Shown here piece by piece: positions 46,801-58,610 of a stretch of DNA of 64,000 nt (the stretch's first letter is position 1; every line of letters begins with the position of its first letter). The stretch covers positions 12,269,618-12,333,617 of the forward strand of contig NC_092013.1 of NCBI RefSeq assembly GCF_042242105.1. The letters run 5' to 3'. Source of the DNA: Pempheris klunzingeri. Lineage: Eukaryota > Chordata > Actinopteri > Acropomatiformes > Pempheridae. The notes under the pieces are model-generated. The model searched no databases and had not been told where the DNA came from. It saw only the letters and a list, made by a program, of their open reading frames with translations. The position numbers and the translations under genes are program-made.

Positions 46801-49800
46801 ACAACGTTTTTAGTTCAACCAAAGAGACATTTCCCAGCTAAACTCAATCAATCAATCAATCTTTATTTATATAGCGCCAATTCACAACAGCGTTATCTCA
46901 AGACGCTTTACATATAGAGCAGGCCTAGACCAAACTCTTTAATTAGAGAGAGACCCAACGATTCAGGAATTAAAAATTCCCACATGAGCAAGCATCAGAT
47001 ATTATATTGAGCAACAGTGGCAAGGAAAAACTCCCCTTTAACGGGAAGAAACCTCAAACAGACCCAGACTCAATGTGGGCGGCTTCTGTCAGGTTCCACG
47101 TTGGGTGGAGGTTGGAGAGAGAGAGAGAGAGACAGAGACAGAGAGAGAGAAACAACACAAACAGCAACCAACGTACCAGCAGTGACTATAGCACTAGCTA
47201 CAGGAGTGTGACTAAAAGATTAGCAGTATAGTATTATTGAAACGCACTAACAGCACTAACAATAGGAATGTGACTAAAAGATTAGTAGTATGATATTATT
47301 GAAAAACATGACGAGTGTCCGACGATCCGCAGCAGTGATTCATGAAGCCAGAAAACCACAGCAGCAGGACCAGGACCAGGATCCACAGGAACCTGAGAGA
47401 GATAGCAAGTTAGTGGCAGACATTAGGCTGACATGAGACATAATGATGGAGAGGAAGAGGAGGATAGAGAATAGAGGAGCTCAGTGCACCATAGGAGTCC
47501 CCCGGCAGTCTGAGCCTATAGCAGCATAACTAGGGGCTGGTCTAAGGCCTGATCCAGCCCTTAACTATGTGCCTTATCAAAAAGGAAGGTTTTTAGGTCT
47601 ACTCTTAAATGTAGTGAGGGTGTCTGCCCCCCGAACCCAAAAGGATCTTGGAGAGAAAGGGAAGGTTGGATATAGGTCTATAGTTAGCTAACACACCTGA
47701 ATCAAGAGTAGGCTTTTTCAGGAGAGGTTTAATTACTGCTAGTTTGAAGGACTGTGGTACATAGCGTGTTCATACATATCCAGTAAGGACGTATTAATTA
47801 AGGGCAGGACCTCCTTAAGTAGTCCAGTAGGAATGGGGTCTAGGAGACATGTTGACGGTGTAGATGAGGAGATTATTGAGGCCAATTCAGAAAGATCAAT
47901 TGGAGAAAAACAGTCCAAATACACATCAGGTGTAACAGCTGTTTCTATGGTTCCTAGGTTTGAAGTTGGATCAGACCCTGTTGAGGGCAGGAGGTGCTGA
48001 CTTTTGTTCTGGCTCTTTGTCAGCCTGGCTATTGTGCTGAAAAGAAATCTAGGGTTGCTTTTATTTTCTTCTATTAATGAGGAGTAGTAGGCGGCTCTGG
48101 CATTACAGAGGGCCTTTCTATAGGTTTTAAGACTATCTTGCCAGATTAAACGGGAGTCTTCCAATTTGGTGGCACACCATATCCTTTCTAGTTTTCTTGA
48201 ATATTGCTTAAGCTCGCGTGTCATCGGAATTATACCAGGGAGCTTGTCTCTTTTCCTTAATTCTCTTCTTTTTTAGAGGGGCGATAGAGTCTAGTATCAT
48301 TCGCAGTGAACCTGCAGCACTATCGACCAGATAATCAATTTGGGAGGGGCTAAGATTAGCATGGGGGTCATCCATAGCACAGGGACACACTGGCTGAAAT
48401 ACTGAAGGAATCACCTCCTTAAATTTGGCAACAGCACTATCAGATAAGCATCTAGTGAGGACCTCTCTGTCATATGGTGCATAGTCTAGTAACAAGAAAT
48501 CAAATGTTATCAGGTAATGGTCCGATAGAATAGAGTTATGTGGGAAGATGGTTCAATTTCAACACCATAAGCCAAAACAAGGTCAAGAGTGTGGTTAAAA
48601 CAGTGAGTTGATTCATTTACACTCTGAGAGAAGCCAATTGAGAACTCCAACCACTGAGTTACCGTACACTACTTTTACCTTTTATACTTGGAGTACAGTT
48701 TGCAAATAATACTTTTGTACTTTTAATTTAATGGGATTTTGAATGACAGACTTTTATTCATAACCATGTATTTTTTCATTGTTGTACCCGTAGTTTTACT
48801 TGAGTGAAGGATCTGTATACTTCCTCCACTACTGCTGGTTTGATTTGTGGTGCTGAGCTGCATTTGTTCTCTTTTGTACTAGAGCTGTATGTGAATGGTG
48901 AGCTTGATTCAATAGCATATGGAGGCTTCAGAAAGATTGCCATCCACTTCAAGACTGACCAGCATGTTGAGATTGACCCCAAGGTAATCACTGTACGAGA
49001 CGGACAGACAGTGACCATCCACTCTCGACAGGATCACATCACAGCTGAAAGGTGACTTTGCATTATAATGGAAAGAATTCGGTTACAATGGCATTCAGTG
49101 GTGTGTGCAGACCCTCTGGGGCTTAAGGTCACATCACAGCAACTTAAAGAATTTTTTTGACACATTCACTTTCCTGTGTAGAGTTATTACAGGATTGATT
49201 AGTAGCCATCAATCTTAACTTGCGTGTCTGTTTTACGGAAGAGTGATGTGACCAGCACCCATTTCCAGTATTCATGCTTAGCTGCTGGCTATAGCTTCTT
49301 ATTTACTGTACGGTGGTTTCAATCCACTCATCTGCTCTCTGCAAGAAAGCCAATCAGCATGGTTCCTAAAATGTCAAACTTTTTTTGAAAAAAGTGCTCC
49401 TATAATGGCATGTCAGAACAGAAAGAACAGCTCAGCACTGAGAGAAAAAAGAGCAGGGTCATCCCCAAACACCCCACGTCACTGATGATATTCATGATGT
49501 TGAATTTGTCATTAATTCACTATTATAAACAAATGTTAATTGCCTTTTATAACTCATGCTCACTTTAATGTACCTGCACATCCGTGGCACACAGATGATT
49601 CTAATTATTTCAGATGGTAAGAGTTGGAGTGTGCAGAATGTGTTTTGATTGACATCTTCCTCACTCTCCCGTTAGCTTTGTTGCACTAAAGTGGGACAAA
49701 TCACACCTTAATGAATGAACCACATTCGTTCGTAATGGTACCTTGAGTCTGGTGACTTGACACTGTTATACTGAGCGTAGTTTTGCGACATGACCTGTGA

Positions 49801-50411
49801 GGGTGTGCAGGGTCTTTGAAAAGAGTTCACATGAAAGTTAAGACAAGTTGCATATTTTTGTAGCTTCACAGTGATTGGGCGAAACAGAGAAATAGATGTT
49901 TCAACCGGAGACACACGCATGGTCATCTTAATTCAGGCCAAGGATGGCGAAGACTTCCTCTGGCCAGTTTTAAGACAGCATCCAGTGGACAGCAACGTTA
50001 CAGGAATTCTAGGTGGGTGATAAAGCTGGATTTACTACTTAATTCATTAAAAGATATAACTATTTCATGCAGGGTGAGCATTTCAGTTTCATTACTTTGT
50101 TGTTTGCCCTCTGTCTGTCCAGCCCTAAAGCCACCAGTTTATGAGGAGGTGCAGACAACTCCCTCAGCAAAACTCAAGATCAAAGACCAGGAGATTGATG
50201 TTATCAGGTATGTTTTTTTCTGCATTGTTAGTTGGTATAGATTACTATTGCTCTGATACACAAAGGTATGTGATCATTTATGTCTTTCTTTTGAAGATCT
50301 GATGCTACTGATCACAGTATCGTCTCTCCCCTGACACGGGACTGCTGGCTGATGTCTGCTGAGTCTGCTCTGCAGGGACGCCTGGATGATTTCATCGTCA
50401 CACAACTTTAA
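36005..50411 (+). CDS. Inter-alpha-trypsin inhibitor heavy chain (ITIH3/4-like)
   Basis: Twenty-two exons in phase: 36005-36076, 36891-37051, 37144-37248, 37534-37696, 37813-37923, 38011-38136, 38833-38949, 39152-39320, 39407-39517, 39866-40047, 40387-40566, 40659-40780, 43507-43655, 44067-44087, 44547-44579, 44980-45063, 45773-45853, 46123-46224, 48883-49051, 49864-50012, 50123-50207 and 50297-50411, giving 868 residues. A signal peptide (1 to about 20) is followed by the VIT domain ([13 protein letters not shown] to [11 protein letters not shown]). A von Willebrand A domain starts near 266 with the metal-site motif DQSGS (273-277), and an ITIH C-terminal domain follows ([18 protein letters not shown]). 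ITIH chains are secreted by liver and bind hyaluronan and protease inhibitors. The DPHF motif used for chondroitin-sulphate linkage is replaced by GPVIHRF, so an ITIH4-type, unlinked chain is likely. The exact paralogue is uncertain. Confidence 0.92.
36371..36404. repeat. (TG)n microsatellite
   Basis: About 17 TG units in ITIH intron 1. Confidence 0.95.
38155..38700. mobile_element. worn hAT-like transposon remnant in ITIH intron 6
   Basis: The left part reads GGGTAGGTAGTAATGAGTTACA. The right part has repeated ACTTGAGTA/ACTTTTAGTTGAGTA/TTTTAGTAC phrases, seen in a large fish family whose consensus I recall as GGGTAGTAACGCGTTAC…ACTTTTACTTGAGTA. Between them is a 61-codon frame (38354-38536) ending [19 protein letters not shown] next to a GT-like donor, perhaps a relic of the element's own gene. 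Ends are not sharp enough to call a target duplication. Confidence 0.4.
40193..40345 (+). mobile_element. worn copy of the L2-type tail
   Basis: It shares AAAGACATGCAGGTTAGGTTAATTGG, GACTCTGATTGG, GTCAGCTGGGG and the ATGGATGG-type end with the 6645-6942 copy, but lacks the first 100 bp and has more changes. It lies in ITIH intron 10, ending about 40 bp before the next exon. Confidence 0.75.
42404..42450. repeat. (CA)n microsatellite
   Basis: About 23 CA units in ITIH intron 12. Confidence 0.95.
42856..43415. mobile_element. foldback element with 20-bp-period internal array
   Basis: The 5' end TACGGTGGCCGGGAGGTGC is inverted exactly at the 3' end (GCACCTCCCGGCCACCGTA). The direct repeat AAACAG flanks both sides (42850-42855, 43416-43421). 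The inverted arms stay almost identical for about 105 bp from the tips. The right arm contains twelve units with a core TTGTAAAnTTGTnTC spaced 20 bp apart (core G at 43164, 43185, 43205, 43225, 43245, 43265, 43285, 43304, 43324, 43344, 43364, 43384). The left arm carries fewer units, with an internal deletion of roughly 120 bp, then rejoins the inner arm motif AACTTTTTCAACCGGAAAGGGAAT. The unpaired centre (about 43035-43120) encodes [17 protein letters not shown]. There is no transposase. The superfamily is not recognised. Confidence 0.88.
43754..43823. repeat. (TA)n microsatellite
   Basis: About 35 TA units in ITIH intron 13, just downstream of the exon ending at 43655. Such tracts can extrude as cruciforms and often collapse in assemblies. 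Confidence 0.95.
46406..48836. mobile_element. CAGTGGTG-ended DNA transposon interrupted by a LINE
   Basis: The left end CAGTGGTGTAAAGTACATTTACTC (46406) and the right end ...GTATACTTCCTCCACTACTG (48836) are imperfect inverse copies. The outer parts contain the ACTTGAGTATTTGTATTTTATACTACTT phrase characteristic of a common fish hAT-like family. A LINE fragment (46838-48660) splits the copy. The left flank also holds (ATT)n/(TAG)n at about 46516-46580. It fills almost all of ITIH intron 18 and ends about 45 bp before exon 19. Confidence 0.65.
46838..48660 (-). mobile_element. L2/CR1-like LINE fragment, minus strand, broken ORF2
   Basis: Read on the minus strand it begins inside an ORF2 after the endonuclease ([33 protein letters not shown]). 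It continues with [45 protein letters not shown] and [20 protein letters not shown], and reaches the start of the reverse transcriptase ([36 protein letters not shown]). Frame changes near 48240, 48530 and 47745 and the missing YADD catalytic core make it dead. After a deletion it ends in the family 3' UTR (GGCAAGGAAAAACTCCCC, TTTATTTATATAGCGCC), tipped by (TCAA)n at 46841-46860. Clade assignment is from remembered sequence only. Confidence 0.8.
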
Positions 50412-50750
50412 CTGCGAACCACGTTGAATCCATTTAAAAAATTATCCAAACTCTGATTCATTATAGAAAAAGAGTTTTCACCTGTTGCCTACATAGATAG
50501 ATAAATAATATCCCACATCTACTGTTTCGTTTGTTTGGAGTAATTCCTCAGTCTTAATCAAAAAAGGTTAAAAGACAAAATAGGAAATCAAGAATGTACA
50601 GTGGCATTTGTTTTACAGCACGACAGCCCTTCATGACATCAGCTTACCTTCCAAAATGGCCTTATTGCTCAGACTTGTTATTTTCTGCATTGAATCTGTA
50701 CATTTAATATTCACATATAATTAAGACATTAAAGTCATGTAATTAAAAAC
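50412..50750 (+). other. ITIH 3' UTR with ATTAAA signal
   Basis: Downstream of the TAA at 50409-50411 the first usable poly(A) signal is ATTAAA at 50728-50733, giving a 3' UTR of about 0.34 kb. An AATAAA at about 51411 is a possible distal alternative. Confidence 0.5.
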
Positions 50751-52625
50751 ACTCTTCATTTTCAAATGATATTGTTATGTTTTACATGACTATGCCAAAA
50801 CACTGTCAGTGACTTACTAAAAGATCGCTAAAATGTATAATGCTTGCTGATCAACCACCAGGAATAATACTGACTCATGGTCAAGCACTGCATCACTGCT
50901 GCAGGCTCTTATAGCAGAGCTGGACCTACAGCTTACTGCCACAGTTTGGACTCTACTGAACCCTGCAGTCTTTTGTCGACACAGCATGTGCCTCTGCTAA
51001 GCACCCTAACCCTTATTGGTATAGAATGAATTCAAAAATGAACCATCAACCCTAAATACGCCTTTTTATCCACGTTTGAAAAGCAAAAGTGGAAGTAGTG
51101 GAATGTCACTCTGCTGTTTACATAACTTTATATTCTGTCATAACGGAAGAAGCAGCCAGGCTTTAGTTTACATGTGCCAGGCCTTGTTAGTTGAACAACC
51201 TGGTTAACGGTGTTGTTTTTCATGTATGTGAAAGTGTATACAAATGTAGCCAATGCTATGAAACAAATGAGTAATGGAGGATTTTGTATAGATTTTAAAA
51301 AAGATTACTGAATCTTTTAATGAGATAATGAGACAACGAGCAGTATACACATCTTACTGCACATTTGTGGCAACAGTGGCCTATTCCAAGCCTTTAATAA
51401 CAATATAACAATAAAACAGACAGGGCAATTAGGATAAAAATTCTGGCATTCAAAGTTTTTGTCACATGAAATAAAGAATATTAGTGAATTTGATGCGTTG
51501 CATGTAAAGTAAACATCGGAGCTGGTTCAGGTGAGCTCTGGGCTCTGCTTCACTCCCTGTTTATTTGTCATTAGTTTAAACAAAGGCAGTGGGCCATATC
51601 TTAATCTAGAAACGATAACTGTGGTGTTTAAAAGAAACACACAGTAAAGAATACTGTGAAAAAGGCATTGATGTACAGTGATGCCACCCCTGTTCTCAGT
51701 ATCTTATGTTGTAGCGTGTTTAGGTCTATAGGGGGCGCTTAGAACCCATACACTCAGTGTAAGAGAGCCCAGAGTGAGGGTGTCTCAGCCAGGAGCTGGC
51801 CCGTGCAGTCCTGTTGTGTTCCTGCTGCATGCTAATAAAGCAGCACTTGTTGTTAGCTTAGCTTCTGTCGTTTTTTCACCTAAAGGACTTATCCACACTG
51901 TCTGTGGACACAACAATAACTACAGCCATCAGTTAAATGCTGTGGAGTGAAAATAGCAGGTTGAAATATCTGAACTGAAATTGAGTAATTGTATAAAAGT
52001 TTAGTGCCTCACAGTCACAGTAAACACACATAGCTTAAGTAAATATACCGTCTACTCTTGCTGTAACAAAGTGACTCTCCCACATCGAAGTGCACAATAG
52101 ACAGTTCTTGTTTGTTTTTTCACGCTGCTTTCACCACATCTCCAGAGAGTGACAAGGGTTTTGTATTTAGCTCAACATTATGTGGTCAAACCAGTCAAGC
52201 TGCTGCGCGAGCCGAGTGTTGTGTTGCATGGCAGTCCTCTCTCAATGAACTGCACCATCAGTGCAGGTCAAAGGTATGTGGATTCTTAATGGAGTGGAGG
52301 TGATAAACTTGTTTGTCAGAGCACGGTTTAGCAAGAACTGCAAAGGGAGGGACCTTTCACAATTCCACATAACCAGTCAAGGGGAAAAAAAAAAAAACAG
52401 CTATGAGGTGTTAAATGTGTTTAAAATCCTGCTCTATAAAACTAATTTAACCCACAGCTCTAGGTGGAGTCTTGTTTTGATCATAAAAAACACTTTTGGA
52501 CTTTGACCCATTTAGATCGAGCTGGTTACACTGTAATGAGGAATTTCGATCAGGAACCCTCAGTGTTATGTGCATTTACACATGCAAGGGACGGTGCAGA
52601 GACTAAATCAGGCACCAGCAAACAG
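50751..52625. other. intergenic spacer between ITIH and the IL-17 receptor
   Basis: This stretch is AT-rich with no gene-like ORF. The only distinctive part is 51700-51890, GC-richer and LTR-like: TGTTGTAGCGTGTTTAGGTC..., a TAATAAAGCAGCACTTG polyadenylation-type segment, then TTTTTTCACC, with CTTAT on both sides (51703-51707, about 51888-51892). It may be a solo LTR of an endogenous retroelement, but it has no canonical CA end. Confidence 0.4.
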
Positions 52626-52627
52626 CA

Positions 52628-52695
52628 GGAGAGGGAGAGGGAGAGAGGGAGAGAGAGGGGGAGAGAGGGAGAGAGAGGGGGAGAGAGGGGGAGGG
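52628..52695. repeat. purine-only (GAGAGAGGG)n tract
   Basis: About 68 bp of almost pure purines with a repeating GAGAGAGGGG unit, near the probable start of IL-17 receptor transcription. Such polypurine tracts can form triplexes and often lie in promoters. Confidence 0.85.
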
Positions 52696-52699
52696 CCTG

Positions 52700-53384
52700 A
52701 GTCAGGGCAGTGACGTGCTCTATGATTCACTTTTCCCAGACTCAAGCACCTGTTGGCAACTTTGGCAACTTGTGTGCAGCTGAATAATCTATGGAAAGGA
52801 AAAACATTCCTTATGATGGATTACTTTGGATCAGTAAAAGAAACACGGTGAGTAAACTAGATGATACTTCTGTGTAACTTGATATAATTTCTAATGTTAC
52901 AGTAACTCTTGTGTTGTAGCTTTGTTTGCTTGTTCATTGCTTGAAGGTGTTTTGAGAAGGGACTGTCCGGTTCCTAGTTTGTCTTTCTGTTAAGGGATTT
53001 GTGTTCTTGGTAAACATCAGAACACCAGAAAAACTGGAGCTAGTTTAAGAGGATACAAGGTGTTTTTCATTGTAAAGTTTCATTAAAAGGAAAGGTATGA
53101 AGTAACAACTGCCAGAAAACAGCCACCAGCATTAATTTATGTCTCTTCTTCCACAGGCCATAACCAAGAGTGAAACCAAAGTATCAACCAAAACTATGCT
53201 CCAGCAGTTTGTCACATTTCACTGCCTCCCATGCCAGCATGCAGTTTCAGCCGGGACATCATCAAGTTAATCTCCAACCTAAGCGTATGATCTGGAAGGA
53301 GAGCAAGGTTTTCATGTCACTCCTGGAGACAGACATTTGGAGAAAAGTGCTGTAGGACACAAATCTTGAGTGTCATCTGGCAAA
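52700..53384 (+). promoter_or_regulatory. probable promoter and split 5' UTR of the IL-17 receptor gene
   Basis: A CRE-like TGACGT occurs at about 52712. A GTGAGT donor at about 52849 and a good acceptor (CTTCCACAG ending at 53157) suggest a non-coding first exon ending near 52848. A second leader part (53158-53384) would be continuous with the coding start. Short upstream ATGs are present in that leader. No TATA box is clear. Confidence 0.4.
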
Positions 53385-56300
53385 ATGTTTCCTCCTGGAT
53401 GGTCCATTTGGAGCATTTTACTGACTCTACCTATATCAGCCTGTCATTTGGAGATTTGCAGATGTGACAGCCATGAAGTCATATGCTCACAGGTACTGTA
53501 GGGTTCACTGGATACACTGAATTTCCTGTGCTGCAGGACAGTGTGTACAGTTTTTGTTGACAGAACACACTTTAAATTTCCTTTCAGTACTGGTGCAGTC
53601 TTCTCTTTTCATAATTAATTGTTTACCCTCAAACATTAAAAACAGATAACGCATTAACTATCTGACAGCTTGTCAAAATATACAGCTGCTGTATGTATAT
53701 TAATCAGAAAATAGGAACCTGGATGACATCTGGATGGTAGAAAATCTACCATCCAGATGCCACAAATTAAAACATGTCTCTCATTCTCCATTTCAAATGT
53801 TCCCTCCTTTTAGGGTCTCTCTAACTGCAACATGAAGGATGAGATGCCTCTTACTGAAGCAGAGAATAAAGCTGTGGATGTCCAAAACCTGACGCCATAT
53901 TTCAAGCTCTGCTGTAAGGACGGAGTGGCATGTGCTTTATATCTGGTGATAGACACAGAGGTCATCATCCATTTAGATAAAGACATGGAAGACAAAGACC
54001 ACTCTGGGCTTGATGAGGAGGATTATATCGAGGAGACGAGGAATCCAAAAGGTCAGGTGCATGCACGCCACTGTCACTGTTATTACTTATTGCTAAAGGA
54101 CTATACCGGTTGTTTTTTATATTCAAATCTATTAACTGCCTTTGACAGGCCACCTCACAAAGTATACCACAAGTTTTTAAATCATTTCCTACCACTGAGG
54201 CAGGCACTGACTTAATTTGATTTCAGTTGTACATGAAAATCAACACACAGAATAATAGTTGCATTATTGTCACATGGCAGTTGATACTGGAAATTATCCA
54301 AGATATGACTCCCAGCTCCAGAGCAGCATGTTGAGAAATCATTACTGGAAGAATGAATGGGCAAACATGGGGCTGTTGAAAAGGATGATGTGAAATTATC
54401 AGCAGTTTGTTGGATTTGTATAAATTGTTGCTGTTCGTGTCCCGTGTCAGTGTTCCCTTGACCGCACTACAACAATGTAACTTACAAGCCACCATGGAGA
54501 TTAGATACTATTTAGCTTGATTTAATCACTGATTAATTGATTTAGACAAATAATAGACTAATCTAAAACGTTGATTGTGGTTGATTTGAATCTAGCGGAG
54601 TAAATAAACACCAGAGGCAATGATACAACTGAAAAAACTGTAAAAATGTGTGGTATCCACTGAAAAAACTGATTGGCAATACAAGTCATACACAAATGTA
54701 CAATATGTTGAGTATACTCAGGTCTTTTAGTGCCGTCCTTACAGTTCAGTTTTCCATTACTGTGACTGAATTCCAAGCTCCACCTTTGTTCTACTTTCTC
54801 TGTCGCAACAGTGTCCGTGACGGTGTGCTACAATGCAGTATCTACCATGCCCAGGTGCAAGAAGGTGGAGTTTAATGTTAATCATGCAGCTCTTGCTCAA
54901 CAAAACCATGCAAAGGTACTGTAGACTCACCACTGTTAAGTATACAGTCTGTACTCTCAATAGGGATACACTGTATGCCCACTTCCACTCACCTTATCAT
55001 ATAAACTGTGTGTGTGTTTGTGACATCTATAGTTTTCCATGGTGATTACAAAGCCAGCCGGAGTTTCCTTCAGCAGTCAGGTGGTTGTTTTTTCCTCTAA
55101 ACCACCACATCTAAGGGAGGTTGTTGCTCCTTCTCTAGATGAAGGTAAAGCTCGGCCTGTCAGAGTTTAAACTGCAATCCACCAACACTTAACTAGTTAC
55201 TACAATACGGAAAGAGTACTTGACACACACTGTATTACTATCTGTCCTCAGTGTGCACCCAGGAGCTGCAGGAACGTGTAGCAGAGTGTCATGGTAAATA
55301 ATCCCCAAATAACACATGTATTAGTTTTTCTTGTGCCATTTTGCATCTGTACATTTCCTTTTGCTTTTTCTTCTTTCAGTGCCCAGACTCAGCAATGTTA
55401 GCTTTAACAAGGAGATGAATCAGGTGGAGCTACGGTTTGCTGGCCAGTATAAGAGCCGCCCCTCTGTGTGCATCCAGAATGAGCGAAATGGAAGATGTCA
55501 GGTTGGTGTTGTTGTTTTTTTGCGCCTGGTGTTATTGTTGTTGTTTTTGGGGTTTTGCTGTTGTTGTTGTTTCTGCAGACATAAAGAAAGTTTTATTAAA
55601 GCCATAATATGTACAATGTTACTTTACAGAGATGGGACACAATGACCATCCCAGTGTATTCTGTGACCCCTTGCATGTGTTTCCAGGTACCATCACTTAA
55701 ACATCATGATTACTTATGGCAAGCATATCAATAGTGTGGTGTCTATATATACAGAACTATATGACGGATGTGTTTTTAGGTGTGGGATGAGGATAATCAG
55801 GAGTCTAGGCGCTCTCAAAGCTGCCCCTTCAAGCACACAGGTGAGAAGTCTTAAGGCCTCTTTTTTTAGCTTTTTAGTTGTTGTTTCTTTCTGGTCTCAA
55901 TTAACCCAATGAAGGGTGGGATGTTTAACATTCGAACGCTGATGCTCCCTATGTGTCCATTCTAGATGTAATCCAAAGGAACATATGGCAGAATGTGTCA
56001 GTGTCTGCAGGCCCACATCAAATGAAAGACCACAGTACGATGCTGTTGTGGAACCTGTCTGCCCCCTGCAGGCTGGAGGGCGAAGTGTGGCCCTGTCACA
56101 AAGAGAGCAGCTGCAGGGAGATGAAGGGCTTCAGGCAACAGCTGGAAAATGGCACATGGAGACAAAACAGCGGAAAGTGGGTAAGAAAAAAAACTGTAAT
56201 ACTGATACCTTGTACCTGTCATTTTAAGCCTCTCTTTGTTTTGTTTTAACACTCCTTATCATTAAATGTTGCCTTTTATTTCCAAAATTATCTGACAGTA

Positions 56301-58136
56301 TTACATGCACATATGCATATATTCTGCAGCTCTGATGCAGATGTCTGGTGCAAAATGTTACATTCAATTTACAATTCAATTCCCATTTTGCCAAATTTCA
56401 AACTGACATATTTGGTATCATTGGAAACTTTGTGATCTCTCAGCTTGGGTCTGTAATGACTGACCCTAGATTTATACTTGTGTCCTCTTCAGGAGAAAAT
56501 TGGGGTGTTTGAAGACATCAACCTCCAGCTCTCACCATGCGTGATGGTAAAGTATTCGCAACCTGTAAGTTACATATATATAGTGTCCCCAGTTACTGAA
56601 CTTGAATGACTCATTTATTTGTATCCGTTTGCGCAGGTGAGAGTAAAGGGAATGAGGCATGAACTGGGTCCATTCTGTTTTAATAACAGTGAGTCTGACA
56701 CAGTTTGTTATTACAGAAGCTGATTCTGGTTGGAACGTGATATATTTTGCAAAAATACAGCACCTGTCCCTTAAACTTTTTATAAATGGGGTTTTGTTTT
56801 GTCCTAATTGCAGCTGACAGGCAGCGCTGGAGTCTCTTATTTGTTGGTGTTATGCTGCTGATTTGCTTGACAGTGCTCATATTCTTCCTCCTCCGTGGCT
56901 TTGTCAAGAGTACGTTTTTGTTTTTTGTTTTTTTTCATTTTGCATTTACAATGTTAAATATGTAAGAATACCAGAAGAAACATGCTGTACATGAGGAAGA
57001 CAGAGCAGTGTCTAATTGCTCTGCTCTGGAATTTGCAACCAAGCCATTATAAAATATGCATTATCCAACTTGAACAGATTTTCCTCAGGCATTTCACACA
57101 AAGGCTCCCTTTATTTTCCTCATAGACCAAATCTTGTTTACTAGATCTTGGAATTATTAATAACGTCTGCGCTGGTCATGCATATGTTTAACCTACATAC
57201 AGTTTAAGGACTCAAGTATTTGTGTCACTGAAATGATAAACATCCTTGTACTGTATCTTTGCCCTCTGGTGTATTTACTCTTAATTTTCTTGCTTTTAAA
57301 GAATGGGTGTGGAGCTGGCATCATGGAGGATTTGTAGAGAGTGAGTATTTTCTACTTATAATTTAAAAAAATTCATGATGATGATGGAGGATGCCATCTC
57401 TCTGACAATTGTCCATTTGTTTTTATCATCTAAAGTAGGCAGAAAGCATCGAGTTGTGTTGCTGAGCCCCCCAGATGTGGATAATGGTGTTTTGGAGTCA
57501 ATATGTCGACTCGGCTCCCTGCTCTGTAACCAGGGCTTCAGTGTGTCTGTGGACCAGTGGAGCAGGAGGGAGCAATGCACTTGGGGGCCTCTGCCATGGC
57601 TGCACTCCCAGGTGCTGGAGCTCAACAGCCAGGGCGGCCGAGTTGTGCTCGTCTTAACCCGCAAAGCCTTGGAGAGAGCAGAGGAGTGGACCCATCGGCG
57701 CAAAGACGTTATCAAGACGAAGGAGGAGGACAAGGGTCTGTCTCAGATATGCTCCTCTTACTCTGATGTGTTCACAGCCTGCCTGTGGCTCATCCAAGTG
57801 GACATGCAGCTGGGCAGAGCTAGAGAACGTTTTGTTCTGGTGAAATATGACTCCCATCCAAGAGGTGACAGGAATCTACCAGAGCTCCTTCAGGGGCTGC
57901 CCCTGTTCCAGCTACCCTCTCAGACTCAGGCTCTCATGTCTGAGCTCTCTGTAGCAAGGACAGGGAGGCAACCAGGTAGGACGACATGGACAGGGTGGAA
58001 ATGGAGTGCCTCAGATAGACGGAGAGCAAAGACGAAAGAGGGACTCGACCAGCAGAAAGCATCACACTGGAAATACGCTGGAGCTGAAAAAAACTTGGAA
58101 ACAGAGCCTTTAAAGCGCCTACAGATGTCATGCTGA
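53385..58136 (+). CDS. Interleukin-17 receptor with SEFIR domain (closest to IL17RC)
   Basis: Thirteen coding exons in phase: 53385-53492, 53814-54051, 54812-54915, 55033-55144, 55252-55293, 55380-55501, 55780-55840, 55966-56180, 56493-56546, 56637-56688, 56814-56909, 57302-57340 and 57436-58136, giving 647 residues. The signal peptide is about 1-20 (WSIWSILLTLPISA). The Cys-rich ectodomain has LCCKDGVAC, an acidic loop EEDYIEETRN, TVCYNAVSTMPRCKKVEF, and SCPFKHTD followed by LSAPCRLEGEVWPC. One membrane helix is at about 375-398 (LLFVGVMLLICLTVLIFFLL). The last exon encodes the SEFIR domain (RKHRVVLLSPPDVDNG, VDQWSRREQCTWGPLPWLHS, RVVLVLTRKALE), which recruits Act1. IL17RC pairs with IL17RA to sense IL-17A/F. 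The ectodomain order fits IL17RC, though GPLPWL is also IL17RE-like. CRELD1 follows, as in human. Confidence 0.88.
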
Positions 58137-58610
58137 ACATGACTGTTGTTCTCTGCATGTGAAGGACATGTTCATCTAAATGGTGGATGAGATAAACACA
58201 CAGGACACTCCCTGTCTGGAGTTTTTAGCCCAAAAATCATTTGTTTTTACTTAAGATGTGAAATAATTCCCTAAAACTGTTGGGCACTGTAGTTTTTAGC
58301 ACTGTGTATTTGCTGGGGACTATTTTCAGCCGTGGAATTTGATGTGCTGTGAAAATCTCAGGCATGCAAAGTGTCACATTCTGCCACAATGTTGTGTTTC
58401 ACAGATAAATTATACCATACTTTGGCTACACAGAGAATACTTGTTATTAAGATAAATTCATTGCTTGTTTTGGTCTTTTCTTTAGAACATGACCAGACCT
58501 ATCCCTTAAGCTACGAATTATTTATTCTAAAAGATTAACTATATCCATGTGACGTTACTATAAGTCTGTCAACACTTGTCTATAAATAAATATGCTTATT
58601 TTTGTACATC
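58137..58610 (+). other. IL-17 receptor 3' UTR, poly(A) signal at 58585
   Basis: The stretch after the TGA (58134-58136) is AT-rich with no ORF. AATAAA at 58585-58590 followed by a T/G-rich stretch makes a standard poly(A) site near 58610. Confidence 0.65.

Noticed and set aside
57356-57733. 125-codon minus-strand ORF over the SEFIR exon
   Set aside because: Antisense shadow; the + strand encodes the SEFIR domain.
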